A stretch of DNA of 64,000 nucleotides from Methanospirillum hungatei JF-1 (GTDB lineage: Archaea; Halobacteriota; Methanomicrobia; Methanomicrobiales; Methanospirillaceae). Of the stretch, positions 55,141-64,000 are shown piece after piece; the stretch's first letter is position 1; each line of letters starts with the position of its first letter. A model generated the notes under the pieces. The model saw only the letters and a program-made list of their open reading frames with translations, had not been told where the DNA came from and searched no databases. The stretch is from NCBI RefSeq assembly GCF_000013445.1, contig NC_007796.1:3480739-3544738 (forward strand). Direction: 5' to 3'. The translations under genes were made by a program, and so were the position numbers.

Positions 55141-55246
55141 GAACGTCTTGGAATAATCAAAATAAAGAAGATTATTCCAAGGCGTGCACTCAAAATGCAC
55201 TTCATAGTTTAAGCGAATTTTTCTAAATTATTTTAGAAAGATTCGC
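55141..55246. repeat. Three consecutive hairpins between chorismate mutase and membrane protein genes
   Basis: cgtcttggaataatc (55144-55158) pairs with gattattccaaggcg (55170-55184) over 15 bases with one G-T; gtgca-ctcaaaa-tgcac (55184-55200) is a short hairpin; gcgaatttttctaaa (55213-55227) pairs with tttagaaagattcgc (55232-55246) with one mismatch. Outer tatagtgcg (55127) and cgcattatacta (55244) are also partly complementary. Could be a MITE-like element, a regulatory RNA or terminators. Confidence 0.45.
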
Positions 55247-55364
55247 ATTATACTATAATAGGAGAACCAGATGGCTGCCATGAGAGATAGAATAAGATTT
55301 TTTGTAAAGTCTTCCCCTCCGGAGACTCTCATCCTTTATTGGATCAGACTAAACATGTGTGAAG

Positions 55365-55754
55365 ATGAATTTCACAGTGAAAACAATCCTGTATGGCATT
55401 CTTGTCTGGCTGGTCCCCTTTATCATCGCAATTCCCTTCTATTCACCTGATGGAACACTCCTGATTGATGTGCATTTTTTCAAGACGATCATGATCGTCA
55501 CCGGAGGGGCCATTGGTGCGATGCTTCTAATCAGGCTCTTTTCTGAGTTATCAGACCAGTATGTCAGAACCGGCGTAATCATTGGGGCAATATGGCTTAT
55601 CATCAACTGGATTCTTGATCTTGGCATCCTCCTCTCTTTAAACGGCATGGACATCCCCACCTATGTCAGGGAGATCGGGCTTCGGTATCTCATGATCTTT
55701 ATCATGAGCGTTATGGCCGGATATATCGCAGAGAATGCAACCAATAAGACCTAA
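55365..55754 (+). CDS. Small membrane protein, four helices
   Basis: I do not recognise this family. The product from ATG 55365 has 129 residues (GTG 55359 would add two) with four hydrophobic segments: about 9-25, 40-57 (TIMIVTGGAIGAMLLIRLF), 70-92 (GVIIGAIWLIINWILDLGIL) and 105-123. Loops are short. It may be a channel-like or sensor accessory protein; nothing in the context tells. Confidence 0.7.
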   Translation: MNFTVKTILYGILVWLVPFIIAIPFYSPDGTLLIDVHFFKTIMIVTGGAIGAMLLIRLFSELSDQYVRTGVIIGAIWLIINWILDLGILLSLNGMDIPTYVREIGLRYLMIFIMSVMAGYIAENATNKT

Positions 55755-56154
55755 ATAAGACCCTAAATCAGAAAATAGCTAAATGAGGGTATGTGGATCA
55801 GGATCACGCCACCCGAATCCCTGCAGTTCTGTCCAAGGGTATATCATATCCAAAATACCCCTGAATAAAGCCCGGAACACCCCATTTTTATAAAGGATAG
55901 TGCAGGGGGACACAAAGCCTTCAAATAATTCTTTATTTTACAAAAAGGACCTAAATCACAGACATATAGCAGGCCGCTATTCGCATGCAAAAATAGGGGG
56001 CACCAATGTTCGGCCCAGAGAGAGATCGGGCAATAGCGAGCCACTATGTGAAGATTATTTTAAGTGCGTTAAACGTGCCTTTCAAAAAAAGAGCCTATTT
56101 AAGCACCTTAAACGGGAAACGGGAGTCCCGTGTATTTTCCCACCCTGTCATCCA
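55755..56154 (+). ncRNA. Gene-free region with promoter-like box and paired elements; candidate RNA
   Basis: About 400 bases hold no convincing gene. A TATA-like ttttataaagg is at 55887-55897. Some 80 bases later ggccgctatt (55972-55981) can pair with aatagcgagcc (56032-56042) with one bulged base, and an inner gccc/gggc pair lies between. Near the end gggaaa-acggg-agt-cccgt-tttccc (56114-56141) forms a stacked hairpin, which could also end transcription of the converging phosphatase gene. A small RNA on the plus strand is possible but unproven. Confidence 0.3.
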
Positions 56155-58050
56155 TCATCTCTTCACAACAATGAGCGTTAGATCATCAGACTGGGGTGCT
56201 GTACCAGCAAATGTCCGAACCGCCAGAACGATTGCCTGCATCAGTCCTTCTGCAGAAGAGAGATGGTGCTGCTGTATCACTTCGTACAGCCGTTCTTCAG
56301 TGAATAACTTCCCATCAGGATCCATCGCTTCAGTCACCCCGTCTGAATAGATGACAAGCACATCACCGGGTGAGAGTGTGACTGAACCCTCAGAATAATC
56401 AGGATCGTCCAAAAGACCGATCACCGGACCGGTTGGTTCCAGAGTTGAAAGGTTCCTCTCAGCCCTGTACAGGACAGGAGGGTTATGTCCTGCATTGACA
56501 TACCGGAGTATACATGATTGAGCATCAAGGACTCCGAAAAACAGGGTTACAAAACTCACTGAACCGGAGTCCTCGATAAAGATGGAGTTTGATGACCGGA
56601 TTATACCTGCCGGGGAGCCGGGCCAGCGGGTGAGTATCCTGATGATGGTCCGGGAGAGTGCCATGAAGAGAGCAGCGGGCACCCCTTTTCCTGCAACATC
56701 AGCAAGCACAAGGGTGACTGAGGTATCATGCCTTGAAAAGATATCATAAAAATCCCCACCGACTTCAAGAGCCGGAATGGTTATCGCAGCAATATCAAAG
56801 CCTTCCGGAACCGGAAATGATGCAGGGATGATCGATTGCTGGATCTTCGATGCAACAAGCATCTCTGAACGTTTTCGTTCAATCTCCTCACTGTACTCCT
56901 TGATCTTTTGGATCATCAGGTTCATGCTGGTCTCAAGTTCGGTAAATTCAAGGGTGTGCATGCTTCTGATTGTATGATCCAGGTCCCCGTCTGCTATCTG
57001 GTGCACGTCGGTAACAATCTCCCGAATCGGAGCTGAAATACGCTTAGATACCAAAAGTGCCAGAATTATACCTGAACCGATCCCTACAATTCCAAACAGG
57101 ATATACTGAAACAGCAGCATCTCAAGCTGTTCTTTCAGCCGGTCTCCGTACCTGATCACCGCGACGATACTATCATCAGACAGTGCCTGTGGGTTTTTCA
57201 GATCGATGAATAAAATGGTGGTGCGATCCCCCTGTACCGGGGAGCCAAATGATGTACCTGATCGTGACCTGAGAGCTTGTGTGATATCATCGGAGGGGAG
57301 GGGGATTACCTCTTCAGAGATATTCTGATCTGAACTCCAGACCGCGACCCGGTTTCCCCAGATATCATAGATCTCAAGAACATCAATATCCGGGTTTTCA
57401 TCCCATATCCGTCCGACCATATACTGGTACGAGAATTCAGACCTGATATCTGCAAAAGCATCAGATAAAAGACCAATCTCAAGAACATACCGGTGATCAG
57501 GAGTCGGGATGTATGCAAACTTCCTGAGATCTCCAAGGACCTTGAGATCACTCTGATTCTGAACAGATCTGACCACCCGATCCATGGCCGGGGTGCTGCC
57601 TTTCATGTGCTGTTTGAGTGCACTATAAAATTCAGGGTAATTTTTGAAGTCTACCCCCTTTACTGCAGGCTCTGTCGTATACAAAATGATCCCGTCCTCA
57701 TTAAACACATAGAGATCAACCGTTGCATTTGTCTGCTGACTGAACCGTTCTTTCAGCGAGAAAAGATCCATCGCCCCAGGATCCTGACCGCTTCTCGTAT
57801 ACTCTTCAAGATAGGTAGAGAGCATCTCTTCCATAACCGGATTTAAAGAACTGTCAATCAGATCCAGTCCCTTATTTACCAGCTGAACCGATTCGATCAA
57901 CGTATGCTCAGTATATGCCTCTATTATGGCATGTTCCCTGATGACATCCTCAGTTGCCCTGATATAACTGATCGGTAATACTCCGGCAAGAACGAGGGCA
58001 ATAATGAGAATGATGTAAAAAATGAGGTATTGCCGGATGGATACAATCAT
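56155..58050 (-). CDS. Membrane RsbU-like PP2C phosphatase with sensor and HAMP domains
   Basis: A 631-residue protein: membrane helix at 9-29, an outside sensor region of Cache type (30-311), second helix at 312-334, HAMP (335-390), and a SpoIIE/PP2C-type Ser/Thr phosphatase domain (about 410-631). Metal-binding residues are seen in EVGGDFYDIF, LVLADVAGKGVPAALFMALS, YSDGVTEAMDPDGKLF and SDDLTLIVV. Such phosphatases dephosphorylate STAS proteins. A STAS gene lies just upstream with a 9-base gap, so they form a pair. It lacks a bacterial sigma factor target, because archaea have none. Confidence 0.92.
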   Translation of the reverse strand: MIVSIRQYLIFYIILIIALVLAGVLPISYIRATEDVIREHAIIEAYTEHTLIESVQLVNKGLDLIDSSLNPVMEEMLSTYLEEYTRSGQDPGAMDLFSLKERFSQQTNATVDLYVFNEDGIILYTTEPAVKGVDFKNYPEFYSALKQHMKGSTPAMDRVVRSVQNQSDLKVLGDLRKFAYIPTPDHRYVLEIGLLSDAFADIRSEFSYQYMVGRIWDENPDIDVLEIYDIWGNRVAVWSSDQNISEEVIPLPSDDITQALRSRSGTSFGSPVQGDRTTILFIDLKNPQALSDDSIVAVIRYGDRLKEQLEMLLFQYILFGIVGIGSGIILALLVSKRISAPIREIVTDVHQIADGDLDHTIRSMHTLEFTELETSMNLMIQKIKEYSEEIERKRSEMLVASKIQQSIIPASFPVPEGFDIAAITIPALEVGGDFYDIFSRHDTSVTLVLADVAGKGVPAALFMALSRTIIRILTRWPGSPAGIIRSSNSIFIEDSGSVSFVTLFFGVLDAQSCILRYVNAGHNPPVLYRAERNLSTLEPTGPVIGLLDDPDYSEGSVTLSPGDVLVIYSDGVTEAMDPDGKLFTEERLYEVIQQHHLSSAEGLMQAIVLAVRTFAGTAPQSDDLTLIVVKR

Positions 58051-58059
58051 AAAAACGAC

Positions 58060-59373
58060 TCAGGAACCCTGAACCGGGATGATATCAGTTACCGGTGCAA
58101 TCGCAATGGTCGCACTTCTGATCATGGTGACGCCTAAAAGCCGGTGCATCGCCAAAAGGGAGCCTTTCAATAGTCCATCGGTTATCCGGGCCTCCATATC
58201 AGATTCAGGATTCCACGGGATATCATGCATCACGGCTCCACAGAGGTGTGCGTAGAGCTGTGAGGGATGAGACGGGGTTGGAAGAAGGGTAATTCTTTTC
58301 AGAAGATCTTCAGGAAACTTTTCCCTGGCTTTTGGAATATCCACGATGTATCCGCATCCAAGAAGGGTTTCGCCACGGTACTGTGGATCAAGCACATCGA
58401 CGGAGACAGTATCCAGGAGATTATCCTTCCTTGGAATATAATAGAGTGACTTGTGCTCTTCAGGGCGGGTCCCTTCTGACTGCTTCTTTTCTGCTGCCCT
58501 GACGAGTGAGGAAGTAATGTCAGAGCTGCACACTCCTTCAATACCTGCCTGGAAGGTGACGAAGCAGATACCCCCCCATGAGGGCCAGGTTTTCTCTGCA
58601 AACCGGAATATTTCTTCATACAGGGTCTGCAGGCTGACCGGTTTTATGAGGTTTTCAATCGTCAGAACAGCATGCATCGAACCGTCATAGGATACCTGAA
58701 AAAGCCCTGACTGGACGAGATCACCGGCCTCTATGATATCGCTGGTAATGAAATCAGGAGTCTTGTTCCCGTCCGCCGGCACCCAGATGACAGAACCGGA
58801 TAACTCCATCATCTCACCGGCAAGGTCAGAGATGGTCGATCCATCAGTACCTATTGCACCAATACCTACACTATACCGACCCTTTTCATAGGGAATTTTC
58901 ATGAAATCCTGCACCATTACCTCTCCGGCAGCAACCCGTGAAATATTCCCCCTGACCTTGAGATGAACCGGACCTGTGGTCAGGTGTGTTGCAGTAAAAA
59001 TGCCATTTGTCTCTGCATTACCTGCCGGTCTGGTACTACTATGGGTCAGTGCTTCATGCAGTGTGGGGTAGATCTGAAATGCCTGAAGAAAACCACCCAT
59101 CTTCAGAACTTTCTGGGTAAATTCACCAACCTGACAGAGAGAAACCGTTCCTTTGCGTTCATGGATCTTCCGGTAAACTTCCTGAAACACCCGGAGACCT
59201 GCTGAACTGATATAATCGACCCCGCCAAGGTCAAAAATTATCTCCCGATCACTCTCGCGGAGATCATTTCGGATCGCCTCCGCTACCTGCTGGGCACCAA
59301 ATCCATCCATTCTTCCGGATAAAATAAGCGTGAGCGGACCTTCTGATCTCTGTATTGAAATATCCATACTCAT
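58060..59373 (-). CDS. STAS-domain protein with large unknown C-terminal domain
   Basis: A 437-residue protein whose first 110 residues are a STAS (anti-sigma-antagonist) domain with the phosphorylatable Ser in FDLGGVDYISSAGLRVFQEV near residue 57. The remaining 320 residues (RVAAGEVMVQDFMKIPYEKG, then VPADGNKTPDFITSDII, WPSWGGICFVTFQAGIEG and further) form a domain I cannot name, mostly alpha-beta. It is the likely substrate of the phosphatase gene that follows. The cognate kinase (RsbW-type) is not in the neighbourhood. Output pathway is unknown. Confidence 0.85.
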   Translation of the reverse strand: MSMDISIQRSEGPLTLILSGRMDGFGAQQVAEAIRNDLRESDREIIFDLGGVDYISSAGLRVFQEVYRKIHERKGTVSLCQVGEFTQKVLKMGGFLQAFQIYPTLHEALTHSSTRPAGNAETNGIFTATHLTTGPVHLKVRGNISRVAAGEVMVQDFMKIPYEKGRYSVGIGAIGTDGSTISDLAGEMMELSGSVIWVPADGNKTPDFITSDIIEAGDLVQSGLFQVSYDGSMHAVLTIENLIKPVSLQTLYEEIFRFAEKTWPSWGGICFVTFQAGIEGVCSSDITSSLVRAAEKKQSEGTRPEEHKSLYYIPRKDNLLDTVSVDVLDPQYRGETLLGCGYIVDIPKAREKFPEDLLKRITLLPTPSHPSQLYAHLCGAVMHDIPWNPESDMEARITDGLLKGSLLAMHRLLGVTMIRSATIAIAPVTDIIPVQGS

Positions 59374-59466
59374 TCTGAGTGGGATTTTAACATGCCTTCT
59401 ATAAAAGAGTACGTTTTTTTAGACGGGGATATTTTGAAGAAGAAAAACAAAGTAAAATGAAGTCAC

Positions 59467-60705
59467 ATGCTCACAAAAGATCTGCTGGAGATAATCTCTC
59501 ATGGTGAGAACTCAGGGGTCGAGTTCAAGCGAGATGATGTGAGACCTGAGCAACTTGCGAAAGAGATTGTGGCTCTTGCAAATCATCGCGGCGGTATGAT
59601 CCTCCTTGGTGTAGAGGATGACGGAACCATCAGTGGAGTTCAGCGTGATAATCTGGAGACCTGGATATTTGACACCGTTTTTGGACGGTACGTCCACCCT
59701 ATGATTCTTCCCTTTTATGAAACGGTCCGGATTGAACCGGGGAAGCAGGTTGCAGTTATATCGTTTCCTGAAGGCACGTCAAAACCGTATGTTCTCCGAA
59801 ATAATGACCGGGAAGAGATCTATATCAGGGCTGGTTCAACCTCAAGACTTGCGACCCGTGAACAGCAGGCACGACTGTTTGCTGCCGGGGGGATTTTACA
59901 CACTGAACTCCTCCCGGTTCCGGGAACCTCATTCCAGTCCCTTGACCTTACCCGAATCCGGGAATATCTCACTCATATTATCCATGATCCGGAGATTCCT
60001 GACAAAGATGAAGACTGGATACGAAGGCTCACCGGACTTGGGATGCTCACGACCGTCTCTGGAGACAGAGTTGTCTGCACCATTGCCGGCATTGTTCTCT
60101 TCGGGATACACCCACGGAAATATATGAGGCAGGCAGGAATCCGCCTTATCATATACGAATCAGAAGAGAAGACCTACCAGACATTCGTTGATACCGTACT
60201 TGACGGGCCATGTACCGGACGATATATCACAAATGAACACGGAGTCAGAACACTCCAGGACCCAGGTCTCATTGAACGGTTCAGCGAGATGATTATGCCA
60301 TTTATCTCAACCGGTGCGAGCACAGTCAATGATGAGTTCAGACTGACAAAAGACTGGCAATACCCCTTTGAAGCAATTCGTGAAGTGGTCATCAACGCCC
60401 TCTGCCACCGGGACTGGACACGGGCAGTTGATGTCGAAGTAAGCAGATATAGTGACAGGATTGAGATCATCAGCCCTGGTGCTCTTCCAAATTCCATGAC
60501 CGTAGAGAAGATGATTGCAGGGCAGCGGTCTCCACGAAATCCATTGATAGTGGAAATATTACGTGACTATGGGTATGTTGAGAGTAGGGGGATGGGTGTC
60601 AGAACCAAGGTGATTCCGCTGATGAAGATGAATAATAACAGAGAGCCGGTCTTTAAGGCAACTGAGGATTATCTGTGTACAGTCTTATACCGGAAATCAG
60701 AATAA
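59467..60705 (+). CDS. AlbA_2/Schlafen-like regulator with HATPase-like C-terminus (COG2865)
   Basis: A 412-residue protein of the type once called RecG-like regulator. N-terminal AlbA_2 domain has EFKRDDVRPEQLAKEIVALA near residue 20 and GGMILLGVEDDGTISG, with YIRAGSTSRLATREQQARLF. The C-terminal half has the ATPase-like fold (FEAIREVVINALCHRDW then VDVEVSRYSDRIEIISPGAL) and ESRGMGVRTKV. Such proteins may control transcription or stress response; no partner gene is near. Confidence 0.85.
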   Translation: MLTKDLLEIISHGENSGVEFKRDDVRPEQLAKEIVALANHRGGMILLGVEDDGTISGVQRDNLETWIFDTVFGRYVHPMILPFYETVRIEPGKQVAVISFPEGTSKPYVLRNNDREEIYIRAGSTSRLATREQQARLFAAGGILHTELLPVPGTSFQSLDLTRIREYLTHIIHDPEIPDKDEDWIRRLTGLGMLTTVSGDRVVCTIAGIVLFGIHPRKYMRQAGIRLIIYESEEKTYQTFVDTVLDGPCTGRYITNEHGVRTLQDPGLIERFSEMIMPFISTGASTVNDEFRLTKDWQYPFEAIREVVINALCHRDWTRAVDVEVSRYSDRIEIISPGALPNSMTVEKMIAGQRSPRNPLIVEILRDYGYVESRGMGVRTKVIPLMKMNNNREPVFKATEDYLCTVLYRKSE

Positions 60706-60728
60706 TCCTCATCACACACGAAAAAAAG

Positions 60729-61907
60729 TTAATTGGAATAATCTGGTCTTCCAAGTTTTGGCTCAAATGCGAGATCGGCCTCACTCCTGATGGCATGAGA
60801 GAATAAGGCCAGTGGGATATCCATGGCACAGAGTTCCTCACACTGACCACAGTTGACACATGAGTCTGAAATATGGGCAAACCGTCTCATATGGAACATG
60901 GGTGACGGGGGCAATGCACCCTGCTCGACCATGAGTGATTTCGTCTCCGTACCATTCCCTGCGACTGGCATACAGACCGGACAGTTCTCTATACAGGAGT
61001 AGCATTTGATACACCGGGAGGTCTCATCAGCAATTGTATTCCAGAGATCAGACCTGAGTGCAGTAAAGTCCTTTTTCCGCCATTTCTGACCTAGCTTTAT
61101 CATGGCACCCTCAACCTTCTTTCTGATCTCAATTCCTTTAGGATCAGCAGGAGTTGTTGCTATTACACCGGATTTTACGGCTTTTTGCAAAAGATCTGCA
61201 CCTTTATCACTGCAGACCTCAACAAAGGTGGCTTTCCCGGCCTTATCACCGATGACACCCCAGTTACCACAGGCAAGATCTGCCTCACGGGGTACTTTAT
61301 AGAGACACCGACGGCAGTTGGACCGGCGTCCATACCCGCTCTCTTCCAGTTCATCAATGGAGATTCCTTTATGCCCACCTTCATACTCGATGATAAACTG
61401 GCCCTTGTCAATCTCCTCCTTGTGAACTGTATTTGGATCAACCTGGTATACATCCCGTATCATAGACCTGGCCTTGACCGGTGAGACCGTCCCACCACAG
61501 TTCACCCCGATGAGCAACAGGTTTGAAAGATTGACTCCTTTGCGTTTTGCCAGCTCATGGAGAGCCATAAGGTCACAGCCTTTAACGGTAACGGCAAGCT
61601 TCTTGTCAGGTGAGCCTTTCTGGAACTTCTGGACCACTTTCGCGATCAGGAGTGTCCCGCAGTGCAAAGACCCGGCAGTACCGACCAGCTCCTTTGGATC
61701 GGTGACGACGGTTGGGACTGCATCATAGATATCCTGCCCTTTCTGCACGGCAAGAACCGCATCAACCATCTTGTTGGTAAGGGCATATTTTAAAAGGCCA
61801 GTAACAGCACCACCACACTCTGCTTTTTGTGCGATCTGATCCTCAAGTGTCCATGCATAAACCATATCACCAACCTTTATGGCAGGTTTTGAGTCAAAAA
61901 GTCCCAT
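60729..61907 (-). CDS. fdhB: Formate dehydrogenase beta subunit, F420-reducing
   Basis: A 392-residue FrhB/FdhB-type flavoprotein that takes electrons from FdhA and reduces coenzyme F420. It has the N-terminal GGAVTGLLKYALTN, the mid domain with CRRCLYKVPREADLACGNWG and two [4Fe-4S] motifs CIKCYSCIENCPVCMP (near 295) and CVNCGQCEELCAMDIPLAL (near 350). It starts directly after the fdhA stop. Length is typical. Confidence 0.95.
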   Translation of the reverse strand: MGLFDSKPAIKVGDMVYAWTLEDQIAQKAECGGAVTGLLKYALTNKMVDAVLAVQKGQDIYDAVPTVVTDPKELVGTAGSLHCGTLLIAKVVQKFQKGSPDKKLAVTVKGCDLMALHELAKRKGVNLSNLLLIGVNCGGTVSPVKARSMIRDVYQVDPNTVHKEEIDKGQFIIEYEGGHKGISIDELEESGYGRRSNCRRCLYKVPREADLACGNWGVIGDKAGKATFVEVCSDKGADLLQKAVKSGVIATTPADPKGIEIRKKVEGAMIKLGQKWRKKDFTALRSDLWNTIADETSRCIKCYSCIENCPVCMPVAGNGTETKSLMVEQGALPPSPMFHMRRFAHISDSCVNCGQCEELCAMDIPLALFSHAIRSEADLAFEPKLGRPDYSN

Positions 61908-63971
61908 TTATTTCGCCTCCGCAATCTTCTCTATCTTCACCGCACAGGCCTTGGACTCAGGAATTTTTGCAATCGGGTCCAGAGCATTGATGGTCAGGAC
62001 ATTCGCGGCGCATTCAGCATAGTGGAACGGGATGAAGACGACACCAGGCATGATATCCGGTGTCACCCGTGCAGGGATGGTGATCTCTCCCCGTCTTGTT
62101 TTTGCTTTTACCTTCTCTTTGTCTGCGATACCCAGTTTCTTTGCATCCTCTGTGTTTATCTCAACCCATCCGGTCGGTTCTTCACGCTCAAGGCTTGCAG
62201 ACCGCCGGGTCATGGTACCGGTATGCCACTGCCAGATGGAACGTCCGGTTGTCAGCACAAACGGGTATTCACTGTCCGGAACTTCCTGGGGCCATTTGAA
62301 GGGGATACCAGTCATGAGACCCTTTCCATCCGGCATGCCAAACTTCTCAGTATGGAGAATCGGTGTTCCCGGATGATCCGTCGTTGGACATGGCCAGTGA
62401 AGTGCTTCAGGCCGGTTCAGACGCTCATAGGTCATTCCTGCGTATGACGGGGTGAGAGATGCCATTTCATTGAATACATCTTCTGAAGTCTTCCATGGAA
62501 ACTGGGCACCATATCCCATCTTTGCTGCGATGGATGCTATTATCTCCCAGTCACCTTTTGCTTCTCCAGGTGGATTCTGTGCTTTTCGCCACATCTGAAC
62601 CCTGCGTTCGGTTGAAGTCTGTGTCCCGTCCTTCTCTGCATAACAGGCAGCCGGAAGAACTACATCTGCAAATTCGGCCGTCTCGTTCAGGAATATATCC
62701 TGAACAACAAGGAAATCCAGAGTTTTTAATGCATGCTCGACATGGGTCAGGTCAGGATCTGATATCATCGGATTTTCACCCATAATATACAGGCACTTTA
62801 TCTCACCGGGTTTTTCAGTGAGGACATTCATAAGTGTTGTGACTTCGTATCCGTTCTCACCCTTTGCTATTCCATCCGGAAACTTCCAGCCATCTGCAAA
62901 CTTCTTCTGGGCTGCCTCATCGATGACCTTCTGGTATGCCGTGTAAACCACCGGAAGACATCCCATGTCACAGGCACCCTGCACATTATTCTGTCCACGA
63001 AGGGCATTCACACCAGTCCCCGGCCGCCCGAGATTTCCGGTCAGCATCTGCAGGTTGCCACAGGACTTGACATTGTCAACACCGGTGGTGTGCTGGGTGA
63101 TACCCATGGAGTACAGAATTGCACTTGCCCCTGACTTTGCAAACCATTCTGCTGCAGTTTTTATCTTGTCAGCCGGAACACCAGTAATTTTTGAGACATT
63201 CTCAAGGCTGTAGTCATCCTTCATGACCTCTTTCTTGAGTTCGTCAAATCCATTGCAACGGTTTTGGATAAACTCCTTGTTTTCCCAGCCGTTTCGTATG
63301 ATCTCCTGCATCATTCCGTTCAGCAGAGCAACATCGGTACCGGACCTAAACTGGAGATACAGATCAGCCTGTTTTCCGGTGGGAGTGTACCTGGGATCGG
63401 CATAGATGACCTTTGCACCCTTCGCCTTTGCCTGCATAACCCGGCGCCCGATAAGCGGGTGGCATTCAAAGGTGTTTGACCCGATGATGAACACACATTT
63501 GGATTCTGCGATGTCGCCAATCGAGTTTGTCATCGCACCTGACCCGAAGATATTAGCAAGTCCTGCTACCGTGGAAGCATGACACAGGCGGGCACAGTGA
63601 TCAATGTGCTTTGTCTTGAGCACCCCCCGGGCAAACTTCATCATGGCGTAGTTGTCTTCGTTTGAGACTCTGGCTGAGGCAAGACAGGCACACTCATCTG
63701 GTTTATAAGACTTGAACTTTTCAGCAACAAGTTTGAGTGCTTCATCCCAGGAAGCTTCCACGAATTTCCCATCTTTTTTTATGAGTGGTTTTTTCAACCG
63801 GTCCGGGTTGTTAATAAACTCGTGAGCATAAGTCCCTTTCGGGCATAGTTTTCCTTCATTCACCGGAGAACGCTGATAGGGTGCAACCCCGGTCACAATC
63901 CCTTTGTCTACGACCAGATTAAATGAACATCCGGTTCCGCAGTACGGGCAGGTCGTCTGAACATACTTCAT
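61908..63971 (-). CDS. fdhA: Formate dehydrogenase alpha subunit, molybdopterin-binding, Cys type
   Basis: A 687-residue molybdenum/tungsten bis-MGD enzyme that oxidises formate to CO2. The N-terminal [4Fe-4S] site is in TTCPYCGTGCSFNLVV. The catalytic residue is Cys in DHCARLCHASTVAGL near residue 132, followed by the catalytic His, where some species use selenocysteine. Further motifs are YADPRYTPTGKQADLYLQ, LTGNLGRPGTGVNALRGQNN and the C-terminal FIPFHYAECAANVLT. A gaggg ribosome-binding site lies before the ATG at 63971. The pair fdhA-fdhB supports growth on formate. Confidence 0.96.
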   Translation of the reverse strand: MKYVQTTCPYCGTGCSFNLVVDKGIVTGVAPYQRSPVNEGKLCPKGTYAHEFINNPDRLKKPLIKKDGKFVEASWDEALKLVAEKFKSYKPDECACLASARVSNEDNYAMMKFARGVLKTKHIDHCARLCHASTVAGLANIFGSGAMTNSIGDIAESKCVFIIGSNTFECHPLIGRRVMQAKAKGAKVIYADPRYTPTGKQADLYLQFRSGTDVALLNGMMQEIIRNGWENKEFIQNRCNGFDELKKEVMKDDYSLENVSKITGVPADKIKTAAEWFAKSGASAILYSMGITQHTTGVDNVKSCGNLQMLTGNLGRPGTGVNALRGQNNVQGACDMGCLPVVYTAYQKVIDEAAQKKFADGWKFPDGIAKGENGYEVTTLMNVLTEKPGEIKCLYIMGENPMISDPDLTHVEHALKTLDFLVVQDIFLNETAEFADVVLPAACYAEKDGTQTSTERRVQMWRKAQNPPGEAKGDWEIIASIAAKMGYGAQFPWKTSEDVFNEMASLTPSYAGMTYERLNRPEALHWPCPTTDHPGTPILHTEKFGMPDGKGLMTGIPFKWPQEVPDSEYPFVLTTGRSIWQWHTGTMTRRSASLEREEPTGWVEINTEDAKKLGIADKEKVKAKTRRGEITIPARVTPDIMPGVVFIPFHYAECAANVLTINALDPIAKIPESKACAVKIEKIAEAK

Positions 63972-64000
63972 AAATTCCCTCTTATGGATGCTGTAGGCTA

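Noticed and set aside
55900..56181. 93-residue plus-strand frame in the 55.9-kb intergenic region
   Set aside because: Low-complexity, no start signal, and it runs into the end of the phosphatase gene; paired elements fit a non-coding role better.

Overview
The window is archaeal and looks like a hydrogenotrophic, formate-using methanogen of the order Methanomicrobiales, most like Methanospirillum. The rRNA genes are archaeal in type (16S 5' end reads as attctggttgatcctgcc, tRNA-Ala sits in the 16S-23S spacer, promoters carry TATA boxes). An F420-type formate dehydrogenase pair, an anaerobic cobalamin pathway with CbiMNQO cobalt uptake, split pyruvate carboxylase and large PAS sensors all fit. 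The genus call is inference from gene content, not from a database comparison.

Layout. 1-2.8 kb: pyruvate carboxylase subunits (pycB partial, pycA) and a frameshifted flavin-binding protein. 2.8-8.5 kb: a multi-PAS/GAF sensor with an N-terminal helix-turn-helix, cutA, an intron-containing tRNA-Met, a decayed integrase and a divergent Trm5-like methyltransferase. 8.6-17 kb: a probable cell-surface block with two secreted proteins built almost wholly of a 14-residue repeat (KFNSSEIGTMQNSQ-like and KFNSSEIASMHPPE-like), a TPR lipoprotein, a processive-type GT2 glycosyltransferase, a response regulator, a REC-histidine kinase and a GH26-like glycoside hydrolase. 17.1-28.5 kb: two nearly identical rRNA operons in tandem on the minus strand (period 6,084 bp), with an extra 5S gene at the downstream end and an N-terminally truncated scpA trapped between them. 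Each operon has an odd tRNA-Cys-like gene between 23S and 5S.

28.9-37.7 kb: one plus-strand cluster with cbiMNQO for cobalt import, then cbiT, L, F, G, H, C, D, E for anaerobic corrin-ring synthesis; most junctions overlap or nearly touch. It is followed by a structured, protein-free region and a transposase-like gene whose second catalytic Asp appears lost. 39.7-45.4 kb: a patch of accessory genes (a clusterless MutY-like glycosylase, a MITE-like element, three toxin-antitoxin type loci of which two have decayed toxins, a radical SAM protein and a class II photolyase). 45.5-50 kb: mutL-mutS. 50.1-54.8 kb: argC, a CBS-domain gene, argJ, argB and a thioredoxin-CcdA fusion. 54.8-59.4 kb: chorismate mutase, two hairpin-rich intergenic stretches, a small membrane protein and an RsbU-like phosphatase with a STAS-domain partner. 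59.5-64 kb: an AlbA_2-type regulator and fdhB-fdhA.

The most unusual element is the pair of secreted tandem-repeat proteins with identical architecture and promoter layout but different repeat consensus, each repeat carrying an N-glycosylation sequon, next to an exopolysaccharide-like gene set. This may be a surface fibre, sheath or matrix system. Other strong points are the rRNA duplication with broken scpA, the tRNA-Cys-like genes lacking U33, two candidate structured RNAs (near 37.7 kb and 55.9 kb), and a partner-switching pair in an organism without sigma factors. All assignments are from reading the sequence and its translations; no searches were run.
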